From the NCBI RefSeq assembly GCF_014164585.1, contig NZ_JACJFM010000004.1, positions 1 to 64,000 of the forward strand: a DNA stretch of 64,000 nucleotides, written 5' to 3'. Shown one piece after another: positions 1 through 7,542 of the stretch. Each line of letters opens with the position of its first letter. Position 1 is the first letter of the stretch. This DNA comes from Oceanospirillum sediminis (lineage in GTDB: Bacteria > Pseudomonadota > Gammaproteobacteria > Pseudomonadales > Halomonadaceae). The position numbers were made by a program, and so were the translations under genes. The notes under the pieces are model-generated. The model worked only from the letters and a program-made list of their open reading frames with translations, searched no databases and was not told where the DNA came from.

Positions 1-630
1 TTCTGCGGTATATGGTTTTGGCGAATGATATTTTCGCAGTTTCTACTCATGTGACTAGCCTCTTTTCTTCCTGAAACTGTCCGAACTATTGGTATAGAGA
101 AGTTTAACTTTAATCAGTTCACTACACTGCTGGCTCTGGAGATGCTTTACAGCACAGGCATCCGAGTAGGAGAACTGACCAGCATCACCCTGAACGATCT
201 GGACCTTTACAAAGGACAGATCCGTATCAAAGGCAAAGGACACAGAGAACGTAAAGTGTTTATCCCTGATCAGGAGCTAATGCGCCTGATCGACACCTAC
301 ATGAAAGTGCGTAACCGACTTTTCCCTACAGATGTTAATACACTGCTCCTGAATAGCCGAGGCAAAGCAGCATCAACGCAATTCATACGCAAACTGCTAC
401 GAGAACTGAGCCATAAATGTGGGCTGGAAGAGCATGCAACGCCTCATATGTGCCGACACTCCACAGCCACTGAACTACTGAATGCCGGTGTAGATATTCG
501 CTTTGTGCAAAAGCTTATGGGACATCAGAGCATCACTACAACACAGCGCTACACGCACGTTAGCGACGAAGAACTGAGGAATCAAATCACAGCAGCAGCT
601 TTAAGAGGAGGACTAAAAATGGATAACTAA
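1..630 (+). pseudogene. Tyrosine recombinase, 5' end cut by the window, frameshifted
   Basis: From 142 the frame encodes the catalytic domain of a XerC/D-type tyrosine recombinase. The Arg I motif reads GIRVGEL, the box II HxxR reads HMCRH, GHQSI follows, and the nucleophile lies in QRYTHVS. Upstream, a piece resembling the end of the core-binding domain (LRYMVLANDIF) lies in another frame from position 3. It joins the catalytic frame if one T is removed from the run at 64-67, giving LFLPETVRTIG. Either the gene is broken or the base is a sequencing error. Its last codons lie inside a 19-bp inverted repeat, and the next gene starts 6 nt after its stop, which suggests that it acts on that repeat. 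The family call is firm; activity is uncertain. Confidence 0.8.
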
Positions 631-639
631 TAATTATGA
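621..639 (+). repeat. 19-bp inverted repeat, left copy (candidate recombination site)
   Basis: This 19-mer is identical to the reverse complement of 4246-4264. It covers the stop codon of the recombinase and the ATG of the ATP-grasp gene. Inside it, ATAA (623-626) and TTAT (634-637) form short arms around a 7-bp spacer, the layout expected of a tyrosine-recombinase crossover site. The pairing is seen in the sequence; use as an inversion site is inferred. Confidence 0.8.
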
Positions 640-1736
640 TTGAATCTAATGTGTCCAAAGAATTCCTTGATGAATTGATTTTAGAATGTCGAAATATAGC
701 ACACCAAGTCGAATTAATATTTATTACTAATTTGATTGATGGGGATATCCAAGAGTATACTGAGAATGGATTATCAATGACATCGCAGTACTATAAAGAA
801 TCTGATGTGTCTTTTGTGTTGCAAACTTTTGAGAAACTTGGCTTTTCAGTCCGACCTTTCTATAACGAAATTGATTTTATTAAATGGGCATCAAACGAAT
901 CAAATATAAAATCATCTAATCGTTGGCAGATGGTAATAACAACAGCAGAAGGTGGGGAAGGCGAAGGTCGTAGAGCTCTCATTCCATCATTTTGTAACCT
1001 GATTGGCCTTCCGTGCTGGAATTCACCAGCTCATGGTTGTAGTGTAGCCAGACACAAGTTTCATGCAAATAAAATTTTATCATCTTGTGGCATTAAGGTT
1101 CCAGAAACATGGTATTTCTTATATGAACGCTTAGAATGGATGCATAACTCATCACCTGATATTGGAACAAAAGTAATAATAAAACCTGCATGGGAGGGGA
1201 CTTCAAAAGGGATTGATGAAGAAAGTATTATAGTTGTAGATGATGACTTTTCAAATGTGGTTTCTATAAGAGCACATCGCTTTGGGCAATCCTGTGTTGT
1301 ACAGGAATTCAAAACGGGATATGAAGTTGGAGTGCCAATCATAGCCCCACTTTCTCCAAAGGCAGTTGGTCTTATAGGGTTTGCAGATGGAGATAAACTA
1401 CGCTATGGCCAGCGAGCTCGGACATTTGTAGATGAAAATATAAAAAAAACAGCTCAGACTTTTTTATTTGATGAACTTCCTAGCTTACAAGCAAAACGAG
1501 CATTAACTTCTGCTGAAAGAGCATTTGATGTACTTTCCATGAAAGGATTAGGAAGAATTGATATGCGGATAGATGAAGATGGAGAAGCATGGATATTTGA
1601 TACCAATGAATCTCCTCCACTTTTACCGAGAAGTTCTTTTGTACAGCTCTTTGAGAAAATTGGTTATGATTTTAAGGATGTTATTTCCATAATGATAGCA
1701 GCCAATATTACCAGATATAACCAGATGAAAATCTGA
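636..1736 (+). CDS. ATP-grasp ligase-like protein (D-Ala-D-Ala ligase superfamily)
   Basis: This 366-residue protein has the ATP-grasp fold. KVIIKPAWEGTSKGI (about residues 184-198) is the nucleotide-binding strand and loop. GLGRIDMRIDEDGEAWIFD followed by TNESPPL (about 305-330) gives the Asp/Glu/Asn metal and ATP ligands of Ddl-like ligases. The N-terminal third (SNRWQMVITTAEGGEGEGRR, then LPCWNSPAHG) fits the substrate-side domain. Such enzymes make an acyl-phosphate and join it to an amine; the substrate here is unknown. The start codon lies in the inverted repeat 5 nt after the recombinase stop, without a good ribosome-binding site, so translation may be coupled. Its stop abuts the stop of the convergent ATPase gene with no spacer. 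Confidence 0.8.
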   Translation: MIESNVSKEFLDELILECRNIAHQVELIFITNLIDGDIQEYTENGLSMTSQYYKESDVSFVLQTFEKLGFSVRPFYNEIDFIKWASNESNIKSSNRWQMVITTAEGGEGEGRRALIPSFCNLIGLPCWNSPAHGCSVARHKFHANKILSSCGIKVPETWYFLYERLEWMHNSSPDIGTKVIIKPAWEGTSKGIDEESIIVVDDDFSNVVSIRAHRFGQSCVVQEFKTGYEVGVPIIAPLSPKAVGLIGFADGDKLRYGQRARTFVDENIKKTAQTFLFDELPSLQAKRALTSAERAFDVLSMKGLGRIDMRIDEDGEAWIFDTNESPPLLPRSSFVQLFEKIGYDFKDVISIMIAANITRYNQMKI

Positions 1737-4249
1737 CTAAGAATCACTCCAAAACTGAAGTTCTGAAAATAGAACCCCTCTACCGAAATGGGGCCAGCTA
1801 GGCCCTGTCCCGCTGGGATCTTTATTTATAAAATATGTGTCGAAATCTTGTAAGGCTAGAGTTTTTTTATCTTTAATTAGCTCACCGAAAAACAATGTTC
1901 GCTTCAACAAAGCAGGCTTAGAAGGCCAATCAATTTCATTTAACATGCGTTCAATATCTTTTTGCTGTTTATTACAAAGCTCCCAGTCTTCGTTCAAATA
2001 AGATATTACCTGTTTACGGCAAATAAGATGAAATGTTATATATTGCTCTGAGATATTTCTATTTGAAAAATATATTTCAAGACTTGATATCTCACTACAA
2101 GCGCCTTCAATGTTATTTGCTAAGATCATCATTCCTATTAAATTCAGATTATGATGAAAATTATCTGATAGAGCCTCATTGTGAGCTACGACTAGTGTTT
2201 GCTGTTCGACACTTTTTTCAGGAGAGTCTAATTTTTCACGACAACGGGCAAGATTTAAATTATTTAAGGCTACATCTAACCTAGGAAATACAAAAAAATC
2301 ATATAATGAGACTAAGCCAATAGCTTCATCTAAAGTTATACATGCATCGCGCCATAATCCCAGTTGAATTTCAACTCCAGATTTGTTAACAAGAGTTCTA
2401 TAGTACTCTAATGGATACTCAGGAAGTTCATTAACTTTTTTAGGTTTAAAAAAAGATACTGCTTGTTTTAAGTGAGTATATGCAACGAATGGATCATGAA
2501 TTGAGTTAGACTTTCTAAGTACAATATAGTATTTTAATCTGGCATCTGAATCAATTGCAATTCTGCCTCTTAAAAAACTCATCAAGCTTATTGAATTTAA
2601 GCGAGCTTTTTCAATAGCTCCAGACAAGACTAGAGCTTGCTGGTGTAAAAGTCGAAAGCGAGTTGATATTTCAACAAATTCACTCATCTCTTCAAGTTCT
2701 AAATACTTTTCTAGTTCTAATGCAACTGCCTCAACTTCTTCACAGCGACCACTTTCAACCCGGCATAAAGATCTGGTATAGACCATTTCCAATGCTAAGC
2801 TTTTTTCCTCTGGTTCAGGAGTAGTTTTAAGTATTTCTCTTGCTTCATCATAATCTCCTTTGCCGAACAGCTCATATGATTTACCAATTTTTTCACATAC
2901 TGAAAACATATCAAAGTCATATAGTAGCCTTTTATAGTCTGGAGTCATATGATCTTCTGGGTATTCAAGGCTACGTTTTAGCTTTAAGTAATATAAGGCT
3001 ATAGCTTCAGCTGATTCGCGTCGATTACCAGCAGCTAAAAAAAGATCAGCTTGACGATTATAATCTGCAGGTCTTAAAGCTCTTAGACACTGTGCTAGTT
3101 TTAAGGACAAATCTCTGACCTCAAAATCAGTTAACTCTTTACGAACGAACTCAACAATTACGGGATGAGAAAATGATACTTTCTCACCATCAATATCTAT
3201 CAAGCCAGTATCTTTTGCTTTTGCAAAACTCTCTGCAATATTGCTATTATCATTTTTTTTTGATATTAGACATGCTGCCTCTGATTTGTCGAAACACATA
3301 CCTATTAGAGCAGCACTTTTAAGTGTTGCGAGAACTATTTCAATGTTCTCATCCCTGTGTTTAAATCGCTCTGTAAGTAGCGTTCTAAGAAGTCCTAATC
3401 GGACTATTTCTTTTGAAAAAAATTCAGCATCAGCTCCATCAGAAATAGCTCCTGCTATTAGCTTTGCAAGTTTTAGATTTCCAGAAGAAATAGAGTAAAG
3501 ATCTTGCAGAATACAAGGAGGAATATAGGAATTTACACCAAAGCTCTTCAGTGCAGTAGAGAACTGTTCTTTTGAGCATTTATATGTTTCAATTATGTCA
3601 GGTTTTTTGCTTATTACCCACTGAGTAAAAGCCTTACTTGTTTTATCACTTTGAGCGGGATCTATAGTCCTAATGATTATAAATTTTATGTTAGAAGGAA
3701 AGGTGTCATTATCTGACACTTTAATATTCTCGATTTTTTTCAACAATTGGAAGGACGCATTATCCCACCAATGAATATTATCAGCAACAAAAACAACTGG
3801 ATTGTTTCCTGATACACGCCTTAACTTATTGATCCACTTTATTTCTTCATCAGTAAAATCATCAATATTTTTATTGTTAAAAGTTAAGGTAGCAGAAACA
3901 GCCCAGTCAAAAACTCTGGCGCCAAGGGTACCAAGGCCACTAATATAGCTACTTGCATCTGCAACTATTTTAGCCCCATCAAAAGCTAAATTTTCAATCC
4001 TTTTTTTCTTCTCGTAAGCCTTTCAAAAGGTGCATATGATTCAGATATGCGTACTAAATCACCAACAGCAAAAACTGGCGAAGACTCAAAAAGATCTTGT
4101 GAAATAGCTTCTGCCAGCCATGTTTTCCCCGACCCAGAAGGACCTTGTATAACTATACATCTCTTGTTTTCTGTAATTAGTGATTTTTTTATTTTAGATA
4201 TTGCAACATCTTGAGCCAATGCCTTATGAAGAAATAATCTATCAGTCAT
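1737..4249 (-). CDS. AAA/STAND-type ATPase with helical repeat C-terminus, one-base frameshift
   Basis: The first 87 codons (4249-3986) encode a P-loop, QGPSGSGKTWLAEAI. A stop then follows a run of seven A (on the minus strand, near 4007-4014). Reading one base back in that run restores a frame that continues through VVFVADNIHWWDNAS, a Walker-B-like strand, into the 669-residue downstream frame, which is helical and TPR-like (MalT/AAA_16 architecture). The run in zero frame is A_AAA_AAA, a classic slippery heptamer, so the shift may be programmed; mutation or sequencing error are the alternatives. The downstream frame alone would need a TTG start at 3746. The start ATG sits in the right inverted repeat. 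The role is unknown; regulation or defence are possible by architecture. Confidence 0.7.
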
Positions 4250-4264
4250 AATTATTAGTTATCC
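4246..4264 (-). repeat. 19-bp inverted repeat, right copy
   Basis: It is the perfect inverse of 621-639 and includes the ATG of the ATPase gene. The match extends past one mismatch into TGA, giving 22 of 23 positions. Together the copies enclose 3.6 kb holding exactly two convergent genes. Confidence 0.8.
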
Positions 4265-4727
4265 TTACTTTTATACGACTTAATGAAAAAACTTATTGCA
4301 AGCTCGCAAAGCCCTATCCAACAACAACCAAAACAGTTGAAGCACACGGCTCAGCTTTACCTCGATATTTCTTCAAAATCTCATCAGAAACATGCATAAA
4401 GCATCACCGATGCCTAAATTTACATAAGATCATATGGTGAAACAATACAATAACAGTCGCTAAATTAGAGCTTCTTCCAGCTAAATACCTGAGTTTCAAA
4501 GTTAAGGTTCTTAGTTGATAAGACCTTCAAAAGATTCCCTGACAATATATGTCGCAATTTCTTTTAATGACTAAAATTCATTATCAGTCACGTTCTCTTA
4601 ACGGAAGCAAGCCAGACCATCATCAGTAGCCAATCAATAAGCATAGGCAACCAGCAACTTCGATATAAATTTGACAAAACCGCCTGACTATCAGATTCTT
4701 ACCGCACTAGAAAACATACGCGGTATT
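4265..4727. other. Intergenic stretch without a recognised gene
   Basis: This AT-rich stretch has stop codons in all frames and no ORF with a plausible ribosome-binding site. It separates the invertible locus from the antirepressor leader and may hold the left boundary of the phage-derived element, but I see no copy of the tRNA-Pro 3' end here. Confidence 0.5.
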
Positions 4728-4890
4728 CCGCATCCGTTAGCCTTGCGGTTTTTTTGTGCCTGAAATTCGGGTACAACGTGCTCGTGCGCCATTTTTATGG
4801 CCGGGTTGAGAGGCGTTAATAAAACACCCGTAAGGGGAATAGGCCCGGAGCGTCGTATGTTGCTCTAGTTGAGACCCGGCTTGCCAGCTA
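4728..4890 (+). ncRNA. C4-antisense-RNA-like leader of the antirepressor gene
   Basis: The region starts with a terminator-like hairpin (CCGCA 4728-4732, TGCGG 4744-4748, then seven T). Downstream, 4800-4806 pairs with 4874-4880 (gccgggt with acccggc). The 9-mer tcgtatgtt at 4853-4861 is the exact complement of aacatacga at 4916-4924, which overlaps the ribosome-binding site of the following ant gene. Phages P1, P7 and P22 control ant through C4 RNA, whose short segments pair with the ant leader. The position directly before a P22_AR_N-type gene and the complementarity fit that design. A 23-codon ORF starts at 4797 inside the region. Family membership is inferred without a covariance-model search. 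Confidence 0.5.
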
Positions 4891-4934
4891 CTAACTGGTT
4901 TGCTTGAAACTAAAAAACATACGAGGTCACAGCT

Positions 4935-5810
4935 ATGACCAATCAAATCTCTACCGTGGACTTCCACGGCCAACCAATTTCAGTTATCCCCCATAACAAT
5001 CAACTCTACGTTGCTATCAAGCCTATCTGCGAAAACATGGGGATTCAGTGGCACGCTCAGCGCAAGCGTATACAGCGAGATGAAGTGCTGAGTTCAGTTG
5101 AGTCCATAATGGACTCAACTGCAGCGGACGGGAAAAATTATAAATATACATGCCTGCCGTTAGAATTTATCAACGGTTGGCTCTTCGGGGTTGATACTAA
5201 TCGGGTCAAACCAGAAATCAGAGAGAACATTCTCCAGTACAAACGGGAATGCTTCAAAGTCCTCTCCGACTACTGGCAAAAAGGCTTCTCTGTTAATCCC
5301 CGTTCCCCAATCTCTCCCGATTCATTCCAACAGTTATCCTGCCTGATCGAAGGCAAAGTTAAATCCCTGCCAGATAAATCCCGTCGTTCAGCTATAGCCC
5401 GGATCTGGCGTCAGTTGCATCGTGCGTTTGATGTAAAGTCTGGCCACGACCTGACAGAGGATCAGCTTCCGGAAGCCAGAAACTTTATCGCGGCTTATGC
5501 GGTTAAGGGTGAGTGGTTACCCAGGCAGGAGTCGTTATTACCGGATAGCTGTAGCTCGATTAGTCTGCCCCGGCATAAAGGCTGGCATGAGTATCGGGCC
5601 GATGAGTTGTGCGGGCCAGACACCTATCTGACCGCTACCAGTCATTTAATCCGGACGTTGTTACAGGCTAAGAAGTCACAGGAGCCGTTGCAGGTGAAGG
5701 AGATCAGCGCTGTGGTTGAGGAGGTGAAGGCTATGCGGCATTTGCTGGAGTTGTCACAACGGCCACCGAAGTCGCTGTCGAAGGTGCCGCGCTCTTATCT
5801 TCAGGGTTAA
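4935..5810 (+). CDS. ant: Phage antirepressor protein Ant (P22_AR_N domain)
   Basis: Residues 5-120 match the P22_AR_N domain of phage antirepressors: a HGQPISVI start, then VAIKPICENMGIQWHAQ and YTCLPLEFINGWLFGVDTNRV. The rest is helical and resembles the C-terminal part found in P22 Ant relatives. Such proteins bind the prophage repressor and derepress the lytic genes. Translation starts at 4935, 8 nt after a GAGG site (4923-4926) that can be masked by the upstream C4-like RNA. The last 44 codons and the stop are duplicated at 6611-6748, so this 3' end served as a recombination or insertion point. A two-toxin accessory region follows at once. Confidence 0.8.
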   Translation: MTNQISTVDFHGQPISVIPHNNQLYVAIKPICENMGIQWHAQRKRIQRDEVLSSVESIMDSTAADGKNYKYTCLPLEFINGWLFGVDTNRVKPEIRENILQYKRECFKVLSDYWQKGFSVNPRSPISPDSFQQLSCLIEGKVKSLPDKSRRSAIARIWRQLHRAFDVKSGHDLTEDQLPEARNFIAAYAVKGEWLPRQESLLPDSCSSISLPRHKGWHEYRADELCGPDTYLTATSHLIRTLLQAKKSQEPLQVKEISAVVEEVKAMRHLLELSQRPPKSLSKVPRSYLQG

Positions 5811-5814
5811 GGTT
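5677..5814 (+). repeat. 138-bp direct repeat, copy 1 (3' end of ant)
   Basis: This segment is repeated at 6611-6748 with the same length and about nine mismatches by eye. A 33-bp piece of it (5753-5785) recurs in degenerate form at 7468-7500. The two long copies enclose the toxin-antitoxin pair at 5893-6511. Confidence 0.9.
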
Positions 5815-5892
5815 GTAGAAGAGTCTCTGTAAGAAGCCATTCTGCCCCACTGCATTATCCTCTGGCTGATTCTGAAGCCAGAGGATACGGTT

Positions 5893-6207
5893 TTATAATT
5901 CAGCGATATGTTCCAGGGTTTCTGGATGGCGCTGTACCAGCTTGAGCAGGGTAATCGCTTGTCCATTAGGCACGCTTCGACCTTGCTCCCAATTCTCCAG
6001 AGTGCGGGATGAAGTGTGCAGTAATCGGGCAAAAACTCCCTGCGACATATTGAAGCTTTCACGGATACCAACGATCTCTTCCGGAGAGATATTCAGCTCG
6101 TTAATATCATCAACCTGATGAGTCTTCAGGGTCATTTTGCCTTCTGAATGGGCTTTGGCTTCAACCAGTGCTGAGCTGAGTTCTGCAAACAGGTCACGCT
6201 TGCTCAT
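5893..6207 (-). CDS. HTH-type antitoxin, HigA/NadS-like
   Basis: This 104-residue protein has a Cro/C1-type helix-turn-helix in its C-terminal half (about residues 42-95: SPEEIVGIRESFNMSQGVFARLLHTS is the recognition region, ENWEQGR the following helix). The MTLKTH segment ahead of it is typical of antitoxins placed behind a RelE-fold toxin. Its start overlaps the toxin 3' end by 14 nt, toxin first, as in higBA-type operons. It should neutralise the toxin and, with it, repress the operon through the palindrome at 6536-6550. Confidence 0.8.
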   Translation of the reverse strand: MSKRDLFAELSSALVEAKAHSEGKMTLKTHQVDDINELNISPEEIVGIRESFNMSQGVFARLLHTSSRTLENWEQGRSVPNGQAITLLKLVQRHPETLEHIAEL

Positions 6208-6511
6208 TGCGCCATGCCTCCATAAACAGTTTCAGTTGCTTTCTTTGATCTGTGGTCAGGTCAGACATTTCGTTTTTGCTATAAATCGTCAGCAGATAAA
6301 AACGGTGGTACTCATCCAGAAAATAATAGATGACACAAGAACCACCACGCTTTCCCTTACCCTTGCCTGATACTCTGATCTTCCGCAAGCCACCTGTCCC
6401 CTGGATTACATCGCCCTTTTTCGGGTTCTGCATCAGCTCCGCCTGGAATACACGATACTCCTGATCGGTCAGGTGTTCTTCCCGGTATCTCTCAAACAGA
6501 GAGGATTCCAC
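6194..6511 (-). CDS. RelE-superfamily toxin, HigB-2/NadT-like
   Basis: The protein from VESSLFERYREEHLTDQEY to MEAWRNEQA is a RelE-fold mRNA interferase-like toxin; GGLRKIRVSGKGKGKRGGS and VIYYFLDEYHRFYLLTIYSKNE are family hallmarks. The start is uncertain. GTG at 6511 is the first candidate after the operator, whereas relatives usually begin about five residues earlier, where this sequence has no start codon (TAT AAA). The longer open frame upstream to 6766 only reads through the duplicated antirepressor tail and should be ignored. The toxin is followed by its antitoxin with a 14-nt overlap. Confidence 0.75.
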   Translation of the reverse strand: MESSLFERYREEHLTDQEYRVFQAELMQNPKKGDVIQGTGGLRKIRVSGKGKGKRGGSCVIYYFLDEYHRFYLLTIYSKNEMSDLTTDQRKQLKLFMEAWRNEQA

Positions 6512-6535
6512 AAATAGGCTTTTATACTCAAAGCA

Positions 6536-6550
6536 TACGCATAATGCGTA
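6536..6550. promoter_or_regulatory. Palindromic operator of the higBA-like operon
   Basis: TACGCAT and ATGCGTA form a perfect 7-bp dyad around one base. On the minus strand it lies in the spacer between a TTGTGC (-35-like) and a TATGCT (-10-like) sequence, just before the toxin gene. Autorepression by the antitoxin complex is inferred from position and symmetry. Confidence 0.6.
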
Positions 6551-6610
6551 CAGGCACAATTTTAGCCGATAATTTCTATTTAATTCTAATGCTGGTACAG
6601 AAGTAGAAAT

Positions 6611-6748
6611 CACAGGAGCTGTTGCAGGTGAAAGAGATCGGCGCTGTGGTTGAGGAAGTGAAGGCCATGCGGCATTTGCTGGAGTTGTCACAGCGGCCAC
6701 CTGAGTTGCTGTCGAAGGTGCCGCGCTCTTATCTTCAGGGTTAAGGTT
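6611..6748 (+). repeat. 138-bp direct repeat, copy 2 (duplicated ant 3' end)
   Basis: It is the second copy of 5677-5814 with about 93 percent identity by eye and retains the ant stop codon. It has no gene body in front of it, so it is a by-product of insertion or recombination. Confidence 0.9.
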
Positions 6749-6764
6749 ACTGGTTGAAGGATGC

Positions 6765-6791
6765 AAGGGGTGGTTATGACGACCACCCCTT
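6765..6791. repeat. Hairpin A of a recurrent module-boundary palindrome
   Basis: A perfect 10-bp stem (6765-6774 with 6782-6791) encloses the loop TATGACG. Related hairpins with TTATGAC in the top occur at 7496-7522 and 10017-10041. It lies between the duplicated ant tail and the 3' end of yoeB. No U-run follows on either strand. Confidence 0.75.
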
Positions 6792-6833
6792 GGGGTTAAA
6801 AATCTGAGAAGCCTGATTCACGCTTTATTACGC

Positions 6834-7094
6834 TTAGTAGTGATAACGGCAGGAAATGATCGTGATATGGTGGTCATCTACGGCGTACACAAGACGATTC
6901 GATTCATCGATACGTCTGGACCAGAAACCGGACAGGTTTTCTTTTAATGCTTCAGGTTTACCAATGCCCTCAAAAGGCGAACGTTTAGTATCTACAATGA
7001 GTTTGTTAATACGCTTAAGCGTTTTCTTATCCTGACTTTGCCAGTACAAATAATCGCCCCAGGCAGCATCTGTCCAGGCCAGCATCCTACTCAT
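6834..7094 (-). CDS. yoeB: Toxin YoeB (Txe family mRNA interferase)
   Basis: The 86-residue protein aligns along its length with E. coli YoeB: DAAWGDYLYWQ, INKLI-DTKRSPFEGIGKPE, LSGFWSRRIDESNRLVYAV and the C-terminal ISCRYHY. The catalytic Glu of PFEG, the Arg of WSRRI and the final His-Tyr are all present. YoeB cleaves mRNA in the ribosomal A site. The ATG at 7094 overlaps the yefM stop, so the two are translationally coupled; a second ATG at 7085 would also fit. Confidence 0.92.
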   Translation of the reverse strand: MSRMLAWTDAAWGDYLYWQSQDKKTLKRINKLIVDTKRSPFEGIGKPEALKENLSGFWSRRIDESNRLVYAVDDHHITIISCRYHY

Positions 7095-7341
7095 CAATAA
7101 GATCCCGCTCCGTGACTTTACCCGCCTTATACTGCTCTATCGACTGGTTCAAGTGGGCGGCATTAGCCGGGGATTTCAGCAGGTGAACGGTTTCCATCAG
7201 GCTGTTGTAGTAGTCCATTGACATAACCACAGCATCCTCAGCATCTCTTCGGGTAATCACTGTACAGTCCGCATCGTTAACAACACCATCCAGTACAGAT
7301 TTAAGACCGTTACGGGCCTCAGTAAAAGAAACAATACGCAT
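7087..7341 (-). CDS. yefM: Antitoxin YefM
   Basis: This 84-residue Phd/YefM-family antitoxin has the N-terminal DNA-binding and dimer part MRIVSFTEARNGLKSVLD, then the TVITRRDAEDAVVMSMDYYNSLMET signature region, and a charged C-terminal tail that would wrap YoeB. It precedes and overlaps yoeB. TGTACA operator cores lie upstream at 7361 and 7401, as in the E. coli operon, supporting autoregulation. Confidence 0.92.
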   Translation of the reverse strand: MRIVSFTEARNGLKSVLDGVVNDADCTVITRRDAEDAVVMSMDYYNSLMETVHLLKSPANAAHLNQSIEQYKAGKVTERDLIDE

Positions 7342-7360
7342 AGCAGACCTCTGTCAGACA

Positions 7361-7418
7361 TGTACAGCTTATTGAACAAGTCTAACCCAGTGTTCAGATA
7401 TGTACAATATCAAGTACA
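7361..7418. promoter_or_regulatory. yefM-yoeB operator/promoter region
   Basis: TGTACA occurs at 7361-7366 and 7401-7406, with an AGTACA half-match at 7413-7418. TGTACA is the known core of the YefM-YoeB operator in E. coli. The sites lie 20-77 nt upstream of the yefM start. Confidence 0.65.
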
Positions 7419-7467
7419 GAGTAAAACCAGATTAAAAGTACTGTAGGCGTTATGGTGTTTCATATAA

Positions 7468-7500
7468 GTCACAGCGACCATCTAAGTCGCTGTCGAAGGT
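7468..7500 (+). repeat. 33-bp degenerate fragment of the ant 3' end
   Basis: It matches 5753-5785 with about five mismatches and runs directly into hairpin B. It marks the upstream border of the yefM-yoeB module. Confidence 0.75.
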
Positions 7501-7522
7501 ACGGTTATGACAACCGCACCTT
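7496..7522. repeat. Hairpin B of the module-boundary palindrome
   Basis: AAGGT-CGGTT pairs with AACCG-ACCTT, with one mismatch, around an ATGAC loop. It lies 20 nt downstream of the stop of the nuclease gene at 7543 and could also end its transcript. Confidence 0.7.
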
Positions 7523-7542
7523 AAAGCTTATGAGACTATACA

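Noticed and set aside
4737-4973. 78-codon minus-strand ORF before ant
   Set aside because: It lies antisense to the C4-like leader and ant start, has no ribosome-binding site and no recognised product.
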